Part shown: positions 17,008 to 24,804 of the stretch, in pieces
Position numbering within the stretch: position 1 is the first letter of the stretch
Layout: every line of letters begins with the position of its first letter
Source: a virus
Strand: one strand, 5' to 3'
Length of the DNA stretch: 54,158 nt
Virus record (IMG/VR): IMGVR_UViG_3300022200_000061
Coordinates: 1-54,158 of that record
Position numbers and translations under genes: made by a program
The notes under the pieces: model-generated
What the model was told of the DNA's origin: nothing
What the model saw: only the letters and a program-made list of their open reading frames with translations
The model's database searches: none

Positions 17008-18612
17008 TTATCTAAATGCTACGCCGCCGAAGCGGGATTGCTTGGGGCCACTAAGCAAGAAGTCGGCAACTGCCGCCCCTGAGTTCCTCTGTGGCTTTAC
17101 GGCTATACTGACGGCTGATGCTAGGGCATCCTTCACGTCATCATGAGATGGACGGGCCTGAACAAGCTCTTCTTCGAGAACTGGTGTCCAACCACCCTCA
17201 AAATGCCACATCTTGTCGTCGTCGTAGCGAGGCTCTAGGGCTGCAGCAATACGCTGTTCCTTCGTACCCTCTTGACGGGTTGGTCGGTATTCTACAATGG
17301 AGAGGGACATGCCCTTCCGTTTAACGTGGTCCTTGATCGCTTCCACAATGACAACCTGTGCCACCGTGACTTCGGCCTGAAGTTTCTGGAACTTCCATTT
17401 GGCATGAAGCGTTGCGATATGCTCGAAGTACTCGATAATCTTCTTCGTCTTGAAACGTTCGATGTCTAGGACATAGATGTTGGACTCAGAGTCGATACCA
17501 ATCACTACAATAGCTGTCCAGTCGGCTGCGCGGTTCAGAGAGAAGGCAAAGTCAACTGCAGCATAGATGTTAAGGCGATTGCCATTGTACCGCCAGCGAC
17601 CCCCTTCTAGGCGAAGGAAACGTGGATTGAAATACTGGAATTTGTTCCGATCAATTCGGTTGGAGCTACTGTCGTTTGGATTGTTGTAGTACTGTGCATA
17701 GAATTGTGTCTGATCACTGTACTCAGCCTTAATACGAGCCAGCGTACCACGGTCAAAGCCGAATGCCTTGTTATCCGAAGGACGTACCATACGTGGCCAC
17801 AAGAACAAACCATCCGTCTCAACAACGTATTCCTGAATTTCCCACACATTCTTCTTATCGAGCAGTAAGCCCTCGTCGTCATACACTTCGTATGACTGTT
17901 CCTTCCACAACGCGTAAACGTCATTCGGATGGTAGCGAGTGCCACAAGCTAGGGTGAAGCCACCGGGATTACGAATGGAAGTAAACTGTGAAGCTTTCTT
18001 CGACACGTTATCTCGGCCATCTTCTGTGTAGGCATTCTCAGGCACAACCAAGTCATCGCCCAGAATGATGTCAGCATGCCACCCAGTCGTGTTGGTAGTC
18101 AAACCAGCAGTGGAGATGGTGGCATCTCGGATACCCTGCTTACGACGCTCTACGTGGTCTACAGACATCTTCTTGACTGACCACTTCTCTCGCAGACCCT
18201 CCTGCGGGTTAATGTACTCAGGGTAGAACCGTTGGTACACTGTGGAGCCAAGGATATTCTGAATAGCAAAGAGCTGCGTTTCAGCTAGTTCCGCGGTAGC
18301 GGAAAGGTATAGCATTGTTACTTCAGGATGACGAGTGATGATCCAAGCTGCCCATGTAGCCACCATGTGGGACTTAAGATGTCCACGAGGAAGCATGATA
18401 AGCTTATTGCTAGTAAGGTCATTACTTCGACCAAACAGATTGTACTCCTGCATCCAACGGAAGATTTCACGATGAATCTCTCCATACATATAGCCGGGGT
18501 TCACTAGTTTGGCGAAGTAATACAAGTCTTCTTTGGCACGTTCACGGATATCCAAAGCTTGCTTCGGCATACGCTCAATCTGACTATAGGCGTCTACAAG
18601 CCATTGGTCCAT
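17008..18612 (-). CDS. terL: Terminase large subunit (534 aa)
   Basis: ATPase half: PRGHLKSH near residues 75-82 is the Walker A-like loop and DIILGDDL near residue 185 the Walker B acidic pair. Nuclease half: AAVDFAFSLNRAADW near residue 355 gives the first metal-binding Asp of the RNase H-like fold, and HDDVKDALA near the C-terminus a later one. It pumps and cuts DNA at the portal. The gene overlaps the small terminase stop by one base. The type looks closest to T7-like terminases; the packaging strategy (pac or terminal repeats) cannot be told from here. Confidence 0.92.
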   Translation of the reverse strand: MDQWLVDAYSQIERMPKQALDIRERAKEDLYYFAKLVNPGYMYGEIHREIFRWMQEYNLFGRSNDLTSNKLIMLPRGHLKSHMVATWAAWIITRHPEVTMLYLSATAELAETQLFAIQNILGSTVYQRFYPEYINPQEGLREKWSVKKMSVDHVERRKQGIRDATISTAGLTTNTTGWHADIILGDDLVVPENAYTEDGRDNVSKKASQFTSIRNPGGFTLACGTRYHPNDVYALWKEQSYEVYDDEGLLLDKKNVWEIQEYVVETDGLFLWPRMVRPSDNKAFGFDRGTLARIKAEYSDQTQFYAQYYNNPNDSSSNRIDRNKFQYFNPRFLRLEGGRWRYNGNRLNIYAAVDFAFSLNRAADWTAIVVIGIDSESNIYVLDIERFKTKKIIEYFEHIATLHAKWKFQKLQAEVTVAQVVIVEAIKDHVKRKGMSLSIVEYRPTRQEGTKEQRIAAALEPRYDDDKMWHFEGGWTPVLEEELVQARPSHDDVKDALASAVSIAVKPQRNSGAAVADFLLSGPKQSRFGGVAFR

Positions 18613-19115
18613 TACACCACCTCATTCATACGGATAACATCTGCAGTGAGTTCTTCGTTGATCTTGTTGTCAATCCGATTCTCACGATCCTGCTGGGCCT
18701 TAGAAGGTCGGCCAGCACCACGCTTATCCCAACCACGATCAGCAAGCCACTTGGCTGCCTGAAAGTTGCTACCATCTGCAGTCATGTCTCGGATCGCCTG
18801 AATAGCGTCACAACGCATGACAACTTCCAACTCTTCACGCCACTCATCGAACTGCTCTCGGAGCATCTTGTTCTCGTTAAGGCGTTTCCAGTGGGACCAG
18901 TTAAGAAGGTACTTCTTAGCGAACTGGTACTCGGTGGGGTCTTCTGTCTCTAGGTAGAGCTTCTTGAGCGAGGGATACACTCGCCCATCATATGTCTTAT
19001 CCTCGTCATTGAAGGTGAATACAGCATACTGGACATTGTACCCACATTCTAGAAAGAGAGACTGCGTTAGCGGCCTCCCCATCGTATCCAATAGTTTTGT
19101 CTTATCAATTTTCAT
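18612..19115 (-). CDS. terS: Terminase small subunit (probable, 167 aa)
   Basis: Immediately upstream of terL and overlapping it by one base. Helical and charged, with RLNENKMLREQFDEWREELE and a C-terminal basic patch (RGWDKRGAGRPSKAQQDREN) that resembles small terminases, which often carry a W-D-K-R-x-x-G-R-P segment near the end. It would recognise viral DNA and recruit TerL. No clear helix-turn-helix is seen, so the call rests on place and the C-terminal motif. Confidence 0.75.
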   Translation of the reverse strand: MKIDKTKLLDTMGRPLTQSLFLECGYNVQYAVFTFNDEDKTYDGRVYPSLKKLYLETEDPTEYQFAKKYLLNWSHWKRLNENKMLREQFDEWREELEVVMRCDAIQAIRDMTADGSNFQAAKWLADRGWDKRGAGRPSKAQQDRENRIDNKINEELTADVIRMNEVV

Positions 19116-19117
19116 AA

Positions 19118-20782
19118 TTACTCCACGACACTGCTTGTGCCATCATTCGTTACAAAGTCAGTCGATGGACCACACCCTACAGTACCACCAGTGTCAGTGT
19201 CGGTATAGTTGATGCAGGTACGAGTATCTACATGAACGCCCACAGACCCAGTACGAATTAGGATAGGTGGCACAGTGTTGCCAGTGGACTCTAGGTAGAT
19301 GTTAGAGATAAACCAACGGCGACCAACAACGTCAATAGCACGACTAGTACCACTGCCCCAACGCTGGATAACATTGTCTCGGATGACACCACGGGCACCA
19401 CCATACGAGTTCACAACGATTGGCAGAGTACAGTCACTGATCTCGTTGTTTACAATACGCAGGGCTTCGGGACCGGGGTTATTCACAGTACCAAGGCCAG
19501 ACTGAATACCACGGCCCATCCAGTAGATGTAGTTGCCCTCAATATTGAAAACGTCTCCACCGATCTGGCGAACAGTATTTGTATTGATCTTAATGGCGAT
19601 AGTCCCAGAGAGAACAGACTGATTGAGGTTCCCCTGTTCATCACCATGCGTCTGGCGAGTAAACATACAGCCACGAATATTACCACGACCAGAGTGCGCC
19701 ACATTGAGTGCAACTTGGTTGGCAGCAGTTAGAACGAAACGAATATCCAGAATCTCGATATGAGTGGATCGCTCGTTGTTAGCATCAGCTTCACTGAATG
19801 GGCGAGTGAACATTGTACCAGCCACCGCAGTAGCCTTTAGGATCGTGACACCATGGCCCTGTCCCTTAATACGCAGGTAGTCGGAAAGCTCAAGCTCAGC
19901 GTCACCATCAATGATGAAAAGACCGGCTGGGATATTTAGCTGTGCTACCACATTCTCTGGAGAGCCAGTAGCCCACCAATTGGCCTGAATGTACGCCATA
20001 GCATTAGTGAACGCTGTAGTGTCATTGGTAGTACCATCACCCTTAGCGCCCCACCACTTGACATTAAAGCCCTGTGCTGTGTCTCGACGAACCCATACGC
20101 CAACAGTTGCTGCAATGGCTGTAGCCTTCACGTAGATTGCTTCTGATGTATCGGCAGCTACTTCCGCACTATAGTCGCCAGACGCCCAGACGAACCAGCC
20201 ATCCTTACCGCTCTCAAGCACGAGTACGCCATTGTAGTCTGAAGTGTCCACAGCCTTCAGAGCTGTGATAGTGGCAGCGGCTGTTACTGAACTCCCGACA
20301 GGGAATACAATAGCGCCAATCATATCTGCTACCAACTTATTCGTTGGGAGTACAGTGTCGTCAGTAGGCGCTGTGCCTTCTACGCTGGTCTGTACGAGAG
20401 CAGGGGCGAGTTTAGCTAGTGTGACTGCACCGTCTGCAATCTCAGTGTTGCCCACTGCGTTGTCGGCAATATTATCTGAATCAACGGCGTTAGCATTGAT
20501 TGTCCATACACCACCACCACTAACTGTGATGTCACCCTTATCGCCAGAAGGGATACCTGTTACTGAAGATGTGATAGCAACGCCATCAATGTTCACAGCG
20601 TTGAAGTAACCGACATTCGCATTTAGGATGTCATTGCTATCCATGTCAAGATCAGCACCCATACTATTAGGCACAGTACCGGCTGTACTAACAGCTTCCT
20701 GCAGGGCAGCTTCAACACGAGTGAAGTTGGTGGTGATGTTGTCTAGGCTATTACTATTTAGGAGGCTTACGTCAATTGCCAT
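19118..20782 (-). CDS. Tail spike with beta-helix depolymerase domain (554 aa)
   Basis: The N-terminal ~130 residues (MAIDVSLLNSNSLDNITTNF; then DGAVTLAKLAPALVQ) are of the short repeat type that anchors fibres to podovirus tails. FNVKWWGAKGDGTTNDTTAF near residue 240 is the classic opening of pectate-lyase-3-type right-handed beta-helix spikes. After it come beta-helix-like repeats (IRIVNNEISDCTLPIVVNSY; GVIRDNVIQRWGSGTSR). Such spikes bind and often cleave capsule or O-antigen. Together with the SGNH hydrolase the virion would carry two polysaccharide-active proteins. Unusually, it is the second gene of the late arm, ahead of terminase. Confidence 0.8.
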   Translation of the reverse strand: MAIDVSLLNSNSLDNITTNFTRVEAALQEAVSTAGTVPNSMGADLDMDSNDILNANVGYFNAVNIDGVAITSSVTGIPSGDKGDITVSGGGVWTINANAVDSDNIADNAVGNTEIADGAVTLAKLAPALVQTSVEGTAPTDDTVLPTNKLVADMIGAIVFPVGSSVTAAATITALKAVDTSDYNGVLVLESGKDGWFVWASGDYSAEVAADTSEAIYVKATAIAATVGVWVRRDTAQGFNVKWWGAKGDGTTNDTTAFTNAMAYIQANWWATGSPENVVAQLNIPAGLFIIDGDAELELSDYLRIKGQGHGVTILKATAVAGTMFTRPFSEADANNERSTHIEILDIRFVLTAANQVALNVAHSGRGNIRGCMFTRQTHGDEQGNLNQSVLSGTIAIKINTNTVRQIGGDVFNIEGNYIYWMGRGIQSGLGTVNNPGPEALRIVNNEISDCTLPIVVNSYGGARGVIRDNVIQRWGSGTSRAIDVVGRRWFISNIYLESTGNTVPPILIRTGSVGVHVDTRTCINYTDTDTGGTVGCGPSTDFVTNDGTSSVVE

Positions 20783-20985
20783 TACTTACGTCCCGTCTTT
20801 CTACTTGGTTTCTTTGTAAACTTATTATATGAGTTGGTATAAGAACTGGCTTTACCCACCCCAGCAAAACTCTGTGTCTTGAATGAAGTGCTTGACGGTC
20901 CTTTAGGTGTAGCAATGCTCTGTGTTCCGAAATATGCTCGAACGTCCATCACATTCCCACTTTGCTTTCTGCCTGATGTTTTCAT
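20782..20985 (-). CDS. Small basic protein at head of late arm (67 aa)
   Basis: MKTSGRKQSGNVMDVRAYFG start and a KKPSRKTGRK end. Very rich in Lys, Ser, Gly and Thr and lacking an obvious hydrophobic core, so probably an unfolded nucleic-acid-binding or virion-packed peptide. Ribosome site GGTAGGACA. Overlaps the tail spike start by one base. No family recognised. Confidence 0.5.
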   Translation of the reverse strand: MKTSGRKQSGNVMDVRAYFGTQSIATPKGPSSTSFKTQSFAGVGKASSYTNSYNKFTKKPSRKTGRK

Positions 20986-21956
20986 TGTCCTACCTATGTC
21001 GATATCTTATTGATGAATTGTAATGAACTGTTATCGACTCACTGCGTTCGTCACAAATACTGATGGGGTTTCCAACTCTGTGGATTTCCCGGAGAAAGTT
21101 TGGAGGTGTAATGCACTATAATCACACCCCCCACACACCCCCTTGTACCCCCTACGGTATTATTGTACCGCTTGGCCCCGGTGTGTGTTGCATTGACCCT
21201 CCCTCCCTCTGACCACATTCCTATCTACTCCTAACCCGTTGATATTAAAGGGGTTATTGTTATTAAACGCCTACGGCACACGACTCTGTTCCTATTTGTG
21301 TATGACGATAGGTGTGTAGTCCTATGAGTGGTGATGTTGGCACGGTTATTGATAGATGCATATATCATGCCATGTTGTGTTAGTGGTTGGCATGGTACTT
21401 GCTACAGGTGTGTGCGTTTCCATGTTTGGACTGTTATGTAGTGCCATTGACTGCTATTTCATGGCGTAACCTATTGAGATATATACATAAACCAAAATAG
21501 TTTGATGAATATGCGTTTTCTTGTTGCAACGGATGATAGCCTATGACATTGTTGGTTCATCGAAAGGGGCACAGCGTCCTTTAGATCACCGGGGCGTCAT
21601 ATGCTAGCGGTGGGATAGGTTACACAGACCTTGTAGTTAGGGTATTGGGCCGGTCTATTGGTTATCGCCGTCGGTGATGATCGGGTAGAACGCCGCTAAC
21701 ACAAGCAAGTGGTTGGCCGCGGGAACGTTGATAGCCTTGCCATATGCAAGGTGTTATCATCGGCAAGTCAGCACGACTTCGCAGCACTTCCAAAAGCAAC
21801 AGAACATATGTGTGTGTTGAATGAGCGTTGGCGTTAGTTGACAATCGTTTGGCCTTGACATGGTGGGCGGTCTGACAACCTGCCCTTGATTGATTATGTA
21901 TGTTCTGCCCTCACCTTTAGCATATGACGCTTATACTATCACGAAAGGAAACCGTA
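20986..21956. other. ~970-base noncoding region between the two divergent arms
   Basis: No convincing gene on either strand. Contents seen: pyrimidine/C-rich tracts near 21120-21235 (runs of CCCCC and CCCTCC); a small hairpin CGGTA/TACCG at 21155-21170; CCATG/CATGG inverted repeats near 21373-21400; two TTGACA hexamers near 21838 and 21856 without a good -10 partner; and TATACT near 21936 just ahead of the first early gene. Leftward late genes and rightward early genes both start from here, so it should hold early promoters and perhaps an origin. I cannot place either. Confidence 0.5.
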
Positions 21957-22142
21957 GTGTTCACTCATAAAGAATGCCCCCAAGGCTTGGTTACTGCCAA
22001 GCGTGTGCCTTTTGTCCATGTCAATGGTCGCATGACCCGTGACAATCGTGGGCGTGAGGTAGAGCTATCTTGCACTGTCAAAGGCTCAAGCACGGAACGT
22101 TTCAACACTGGCTATCCTATTGGCTTTCATAAGTGGTATTAG
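21957..22142 (+). CDS. First early protein, 61 aa, hypothetical
   Basis: Likely GTG start at 21957 because AAAGGAAA lies 7 bases upstream; the in-frame ATG at 21924 has no ribosome site and overlaps a TATACT promoter-like box. Sequence FTHKECPQGLVTAKRVPF, mixed basic/acidic, ends PIGFHKWY. As the first gene of the early arm it may act in host takeover, but no family is recognised. Confidence 0.5.
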   Translation: MFTHKECPQGLVTAKRVPFVHVNGRMTRDNRGREVELSCTVKGSSTERFNTGYPIGFHKWY

Positions 22143-22154
22143 CTAATCACTACG

Positions 22155-22205
22155 TTTGGCACTTCTCATAATGCAGGTATCTCAACTGTGTTAAGAAGTG
22201 CCAAA
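22155..22205. repeat. 12-bp perfect inverted repeat around 27-base loop
   Basis: TTTGGCACTTCT (22155-22166) pairs perfectly with AGAAGTGCCAAA (22194-22205). It lies in the short gap between the first two early genes. The right arm carries GAAGTGCC, the core of the intergenic repeat family seen at four other early sites. There is no T-run, so not a classic terminator. Confidence 0.8.
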
Positions 22206-22230
22206 GGCGGCGATTAGTGCCGAAAACAGG
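22195..22230 (+). repeat. Early intergenic repeat, copy 1
   Basis: GAAGTGCC, then a gap, then CGATTAGTGCCGAAAAC, aligned without gaps to the copies at 23128, 23889, 27159 and 33510. This copy is the least like the others in its second half. It sits just upstream of the 196-aa gene's ribosome site. Confidence 0.45.
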
Positions 22231-22242
22231 AAAGGTATTGAT

Positions 22243-22833
22243 ATGACCAAACTCTCACTCTCGAAGATGGGCCTTGATGGCAAGGCAACTATGGCTTTTG
22301 TTGTGGACACAAACAAGCAATACACAGCTCTGTCAGTCCGCCTTCACCAGACCGCTTGTGTGGCTCTCTATCGTGCTGCCCAATTCGGTGATCCCGATGC
22401 GCTCAACATGTTCTATTCCGACCTTCGTGTGAACGATCAGACCGCATTGCGTGTTTGGGTTGGTCAGCACTCAAGCTATGTGGACCTTGACCTTGGCAGC
22501 ACTCGCAATTGGATCAAGTTTGATACCAAGAAGGGCTTCACTCTCGTCAAGGATGTGGAAAGCCATCGCAAGGACATGTTTACCGTCGAAACCAATGAGG
22601 GTGGTAAGCAGATGCTTCTTGCCCTCAAGCCCTTCTATGACAAGAATGTCAAGGACAAGGACGCCATCACTCTTGAAGTGTTGATGAACATGATGAAACG
22701 CACTGCCGACCAGATGACCAAGAAGGCCGATGCTGAAGGCATCAAGCTGCCAGCCGACGTTCTCAAGCTCACCACGTCGATGAAGAATACTGCCGCCAAG
22801 GAATTGGCCGCTATCGAACGTGTTACCGAATAG
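22243..22833 (+). CDS. Early hypothetical protein, 196 aa
   Basis: Start ATG 22243 with AGGAAAGG upstream; a longer in-frame reading from 22198 would run through the intergenic repeat. Sequence MTKLSLSKMGLDGKATMAFV; the middle has RVWVGQHSSYVDLDLGSTRN; the C-terminal half is Lys-rich and helical (NMMKRTADQMTKKADAEGIK). Soluble, no membrane segment. No family recognised. Largest gene of the first early block and likely strongly expressed, given its ribosome site. Confidence 0.6.
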   Translation: MTKLSLSKMGLDGKATMAFVVDTNKQYTALSVRLHQTACVALYRAAQFGDPDALNMFYSDLRVNDQTALRVWVGQHSSYVDLDLGSTRNWIKFDTKKGFTLVKDVESHRKDMFTVETNEGGKQMLLALKPFYDKNVKDKDAITLEVLMNMMKRTADQMTKKADAEGIKLPADVLKLTTSMKNTAAKELAAIERVTE

Positions 22834-22860
22834 CATCAACGTCTAACGTTTGATACTTAG

Positions 22861-22917
22861 GACACACGCAACAGGCTGTTAGACCGGCACACAACACCGG
22901 CTTGATGAGCGTGTGTC
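22861..22917 (+). ncRNA. Possible structured RNA between early genes
   Basis: GACACACGC (22861-22869) pairs perfectly with GCGTGTGTC (22909-22917). The enclosed 39 bases can form a second hairpin CCGG-CACACAACA-CCGG and a short AACAG/CTGTT element, so a branched fold is possible. It lies in the gap before the 55-aa gene and could be a leader structure or a processing site. No known RNA family recognised. Confidence 0.35.
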
Positions 22918-22955
22918 TCTATGTGTCAATCATGGCACGAATAGGAGATAATACC

Positions 22956-23123
22956 ATGAATGCTTTTACCGCTCGCAAGGTCACTGAAGGCCGTCGTCTG
23001 TATGAAGCTATGTGCAAGGGCAAGGTTGCCATGCGCGGCATCCACAAGGTTCGTAATGGCCGCAAGTGTGCGCCTATCGTCCCTTCAGGCTTTCCCTATC
23101 ACGGTCACGTGAGCTTCAACTAG
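22956..23123 (+). CDS. Small basic early protein, 55 aa
   Basis: ATG 22956 with AGGAGATAA upstream. MNAFTARKVTEGRRLYEAMC, followed by KGKVAMRGIHKVRNGRK: strongly basic, probably nucleic-acid or ribosome/polymerase binding. Followed directly by intergenic repeat copy 2. No family recognised. Confidence 0.55.
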   Translation: MNAFTARKVTEGRRLYEAMCKGKVAMRGIHKVRNGRKCAPIVPSGFPYHGHVSFN

Positions 23124-23127
23124 TTTT

Positions 23128-23161
23128 GAAGTGCCGTAACCCGTAATTTCCTGTGAAAGTG
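23128..23161 (+). repeat. Early intergenic repeat, copy 2
   Basis: GAAGTGCC, seven bases, then CGTAATTTCCTGTGAAAG. It begins a few bases after a stop codon. TTTC-CTGT-GAAA can form a small hairpin. It shares AACCCGTAATT with the copy at 33510. Confidence 0.55.
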
Positions 23162-23167
23162 TATGAC

Positions 23168-23515
23168 ATGATTGGAAAGTATTCTGTGTCTCAATCAGCC
23201 GCACGTGAAAATGCCGATAGGAGTATCTCCGTACATGGCGTCACTCTCCGACTGACCACTGAATTGGTCAATCCGTTTTATATGGCCCGACTACCTCACT
23301 ACAGGTTTGCGACATTCTGGTCCCGGATCAGTAATGAGCGGATCGAGGACAAACCCGTACGTTTTGAAACTGACGGTTTTGAAATCTTCAAACTTGAACG
23401 TGCAGGCCACAGCATTGTTTATGTTGTGTCTTGTTCCATCGAACATGGCGACAAGCTGGTCCTGTCACAAGTTGCCATTCCCAAATTGATTGATCAGCCC
23501 GCTATTGCTGGCTAA
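23168..23515 (+). CDS. Early hypothetical protein, 115 aa
   Basis: ATG 23168 chosen; an in-frame GTG at 23153 lies inside the intergenic repeat. The leader AGTGTATGACATG before this gene recurs before the next gene at 23533, pointing to a shared translation signal or a duplicated leader. Mixed alpha/beta sequence (ISVHGVTLRLTTELVNPFYM; IVYVVSCSIEHGDKLVLSQV). No family recognised. Confidence 0.5.
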   Translation: MIGKYSVSQSAARENADRSISVHGVTLRLTTELVNPFYMARLPHYRFATFWSRISNERIEDKPVRFETDGFEIFKLERAGHSIVYVVSCSIEHGDKLVLSQVAIPKLIDQPAIAG

Positions 23516-23532
23516 TAACAAGAGTGTATGAC

Positions 23533-23661
23533 ATGCGTACAATCAAGCTCATGATGCGCTATCGTCCAAAGTCCACAATAGGGCTTTTCGGATTGGCTAT
23601 GTTAATACTGGCCATCATCGTGTTCGGACATATGCCATGCACCACCATTCCATATTGTTAG
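23533..23661 (+). CDS. Single-pass membrane peptide, 42 aa
   Basis: MRTIKLMMRYRPKSTIGLFG, a basic N-terminus followed by a hydrophobic segment GLAMLILAIIVFG. Likely inserted in the inner membrane with the N-terminus inside. It starts at ATG after the repeated leader GTGTATGACATG and ends at TAG 23661, just before the next gene's AGGAGA. One of several tiny membrane proteins in this arm. Confidence 0.5.
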   Translation: MRTIKLMMRYRPKSTIGLFGLAMLILAIIVFGHMPCTTIPYC

Positions 23662-23671
23662 GAGAACAAAC

Positions 23672-23884
23672 ATGGCTAAGGCAAACGAAAAGATGTACGT
23701 CATTGGTGACAAGGACAATTTCACTGATGGGAATGAAGCCGGTATCATTGTCTCAACTGAAGAGAACTTAAGCCAAGCTGTGTCCGATTGGCTTGCCGAA
23801 ACCTTTACATCTGAAGAAGATGTCCTGCTATACGAGGTCGGTCGTAAAGGCATCCTGCCCAAACGTGAAATTCAGTTTGTGTAG
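23672..23884 (+). CDS. Acidic early protein, 70 aa
   Basis: MAKANEKMYVIGDKDNFTDG, then ENLSQAVSDWLAETFTSEED. Acidic, small, with a good ribosome site (TTAGGAGAAC). Acidic small early proteins often mimic DNA or block host enzymes, but nothing here proves it. No family recognised. Confidence 0.6.
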   Translation: MAKANEKMYVIGDKDNFTDGNEAGIIVSTEENLSQAVSDWLAETFTSEEDVLLYEVGRKGILPKREIQFV

Positions 23885-23888
23885 TTAA

Positions 23889-23923
23889 GAAGTGCCGATG
23901 ATGTGAATTTGTTATGAAAATTG
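23889..23923 (+). repeat. Early intergenic repeat, copy 3
   Basis: GAAGTGCC, then GATGATGTGAATTTGTTATG and AAAATT. AATTT and AAATT can pair. Begins four bases after the stop of the 70-aa gene and ends about 25 bases before the tRNA-like gene. Confidence 0.5.
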
Positions 23924-23948
23924 ATGGGGCTTACGAGCCCTGTCTTAT

Positions 23949-24014
23949 GGGTGGGTCGTCTAATTGGTTAGGACAACTCCGGAGATAATGCAGGTTCGAC
24001 TCCTGTCCCACCCT
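23949..24014 (+). tRNA. tRNA-like gene lacking the anticodon loop
   Basis: A tRNA cloverleaf can be laid out almost fully: acceptor GGGTGGG/CCCACCC (7 bp, perfect); bases TC; D stem GTCT/GGAC with loop AATTGGTTA; T arm GCAGG-TTCGACT-CCTGT with canonical TTCGA; discriminator T; no encoded CCA. Where the anticodon arm should be there is ACTCC followed directly by GGAGA, i.e. both stem strands with the 7-base loop missing, then TAAT as variable loop. Total 66 bases, exactly 7 short of the standard 73. The TCGTCTAATTGGTTAGGAC D-arm region resembles tRNA-Gln/Glu. It cannot decode. It may be a decay product, a tRNA mimic, or an amino-acid carrier or decoy. Confidence 0.65.
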
Positions 24015-24122
24015 TATAATTGCTTTGTGTGTGTCCCACTATTGTTGTGGACAGTTAAGCTGGCCACTCCTTGGGTCAGTGGGGGCACACTCATGGCAAT
24101 TATGCCCTAATGGAGAAGAAGA

Positions 24123-24302
24123 ATGAAGATCGTTCCCGGTGATACTGTTCGTACGGCTGATGGCAAGGTGTTGGATATCAGTGAGCGTACTCCTGACAAC
24201 TACCTGACCAGCGTTGATCGCATGGGCAATGCTCGTTTGTTCAAGCCCAATGGCCACTATGCTGGTGGTGATCGTGGCAAGAACGCTGTGGAGGTTCTGT
24301 AA
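24123..24302 (+). CDS. Hypothetical 59-aa early protein
   Basis: ATG 24123 with GGAGAAGA upstream. MKIVPGDTVRTADGKVLDIS opens like a small beta-barrel (KOW/SH3-like: V-x-G-D-x-V-R-x-x-D-G). Ends GKNAVEVL; its TAA overlaps the next ATG (TAATG), so the two are coupled. The next gene starts with a similar FNIGDKVRRTRH segment. No firm family. Confidence 0.6.
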   Translation: MKIVPGDTVRTADGKVLDISERTPDNYLTSVDRMGNARLFKPNGHYAGGDRGKNAVEVL

Positions 24303-24685
24303 TGGGTAAGTTTAATATTGGTGACAAGGTTCGGCGCACAAGACACTCTATGGTGTCCGAGAAGAAGTATGGACGAATGGGCGTGGTGTATACAATTGCG
24401 TCCGAGAGAACTGTGGGTATGGGGTACTTAACCGAGTGTGGTATCATAGCCTGTGAAGCTAATTTTGAGTTGGTTGGTCCCCTTGAAGAAGCCAAGGCCA
24501 CTCTCGAAGCTGCTGGCTATATTATCTCACCCCCACTACCAAAACTGACCGACAAGATCGCGATATGGCGTTTCAAATTCAGTAGACGAGACGACTATCA
24601 CGTCACCACATTATCCAAACATATCCCTATGTCCGACAAAGAGCTGATTGCTATTGTCGACTGGACAGAAGGAGATGGGCTATGA
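24302..24685 (+). CDS. Hypothetical 127-aa protein, paralogue of 27693-28103
   Basis: Starts MGKFNIGDKVRRTRHSMVSE, a small-barrel-like opening. The second half (EAKATLEAAGYIISPPLP and LIAIVDWTEGD) matches the layout of the 136-aa protein at 27693 (EAIKHLTSLGYKV-EEPTPP and IATVKWVEGE). The two look like duplicated early genes of a barrel plus an A-x-x-x-L-x-x-x-G-Y helix. Function unknown. Stop overlaps the next ATG. Confidence 0.6.
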   Translation: MGKFNIGDKVRRTRHSMVSEKKYGRMGVVYTIASERTVGMGYLTECGIIACEANFELVGPLEEAKATLEAAGYIISPPLPKLTDKIAIWRFKFSRRDDYHVTTLSKHIPMSDKELIAIVDWTEGDGL

Positions 24686-24804
24686 GTTTTGATACAGCAA
24701 ACCTTGTAATGTTCTTTGTCTTCGTCCTTCCAGTCGGTTTGTTTATGTGGATGGGCGTGGCCTACTGGGGCCTCCAAACATATAAAATGTGGAAGAATCG
24801 CTGA
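24682..24804 (+). CDS. Membrane peptide, 40 aa
   Basis: MSFDTANLVMFFVFVLPVGL then FMWMGVAYWGLQTYKMWKNR: one long hydrophobic helix with a basic end, probably inner membrane with the C-terminus inside. ATG overlaps the upstream stop and its own stop overlaps the next ATG (TGATG). Confidence 0.5.
   Translation: MSFDTANLVMFFVFVLPVGLFMWMGVAYWGLQTYKMWKNR

Noticed and set aside
21662-21844. 60-codon minus-strand frame in the noncoding region
   Set aside because: No ribosome site, odd composition, and it stands alone between arms; not supported as a gene.
22840-22955. Intrinsic terminator at the 9-bp stem
   Set aside because: No U-run follows the stem; kept only as a possible structured RNA.
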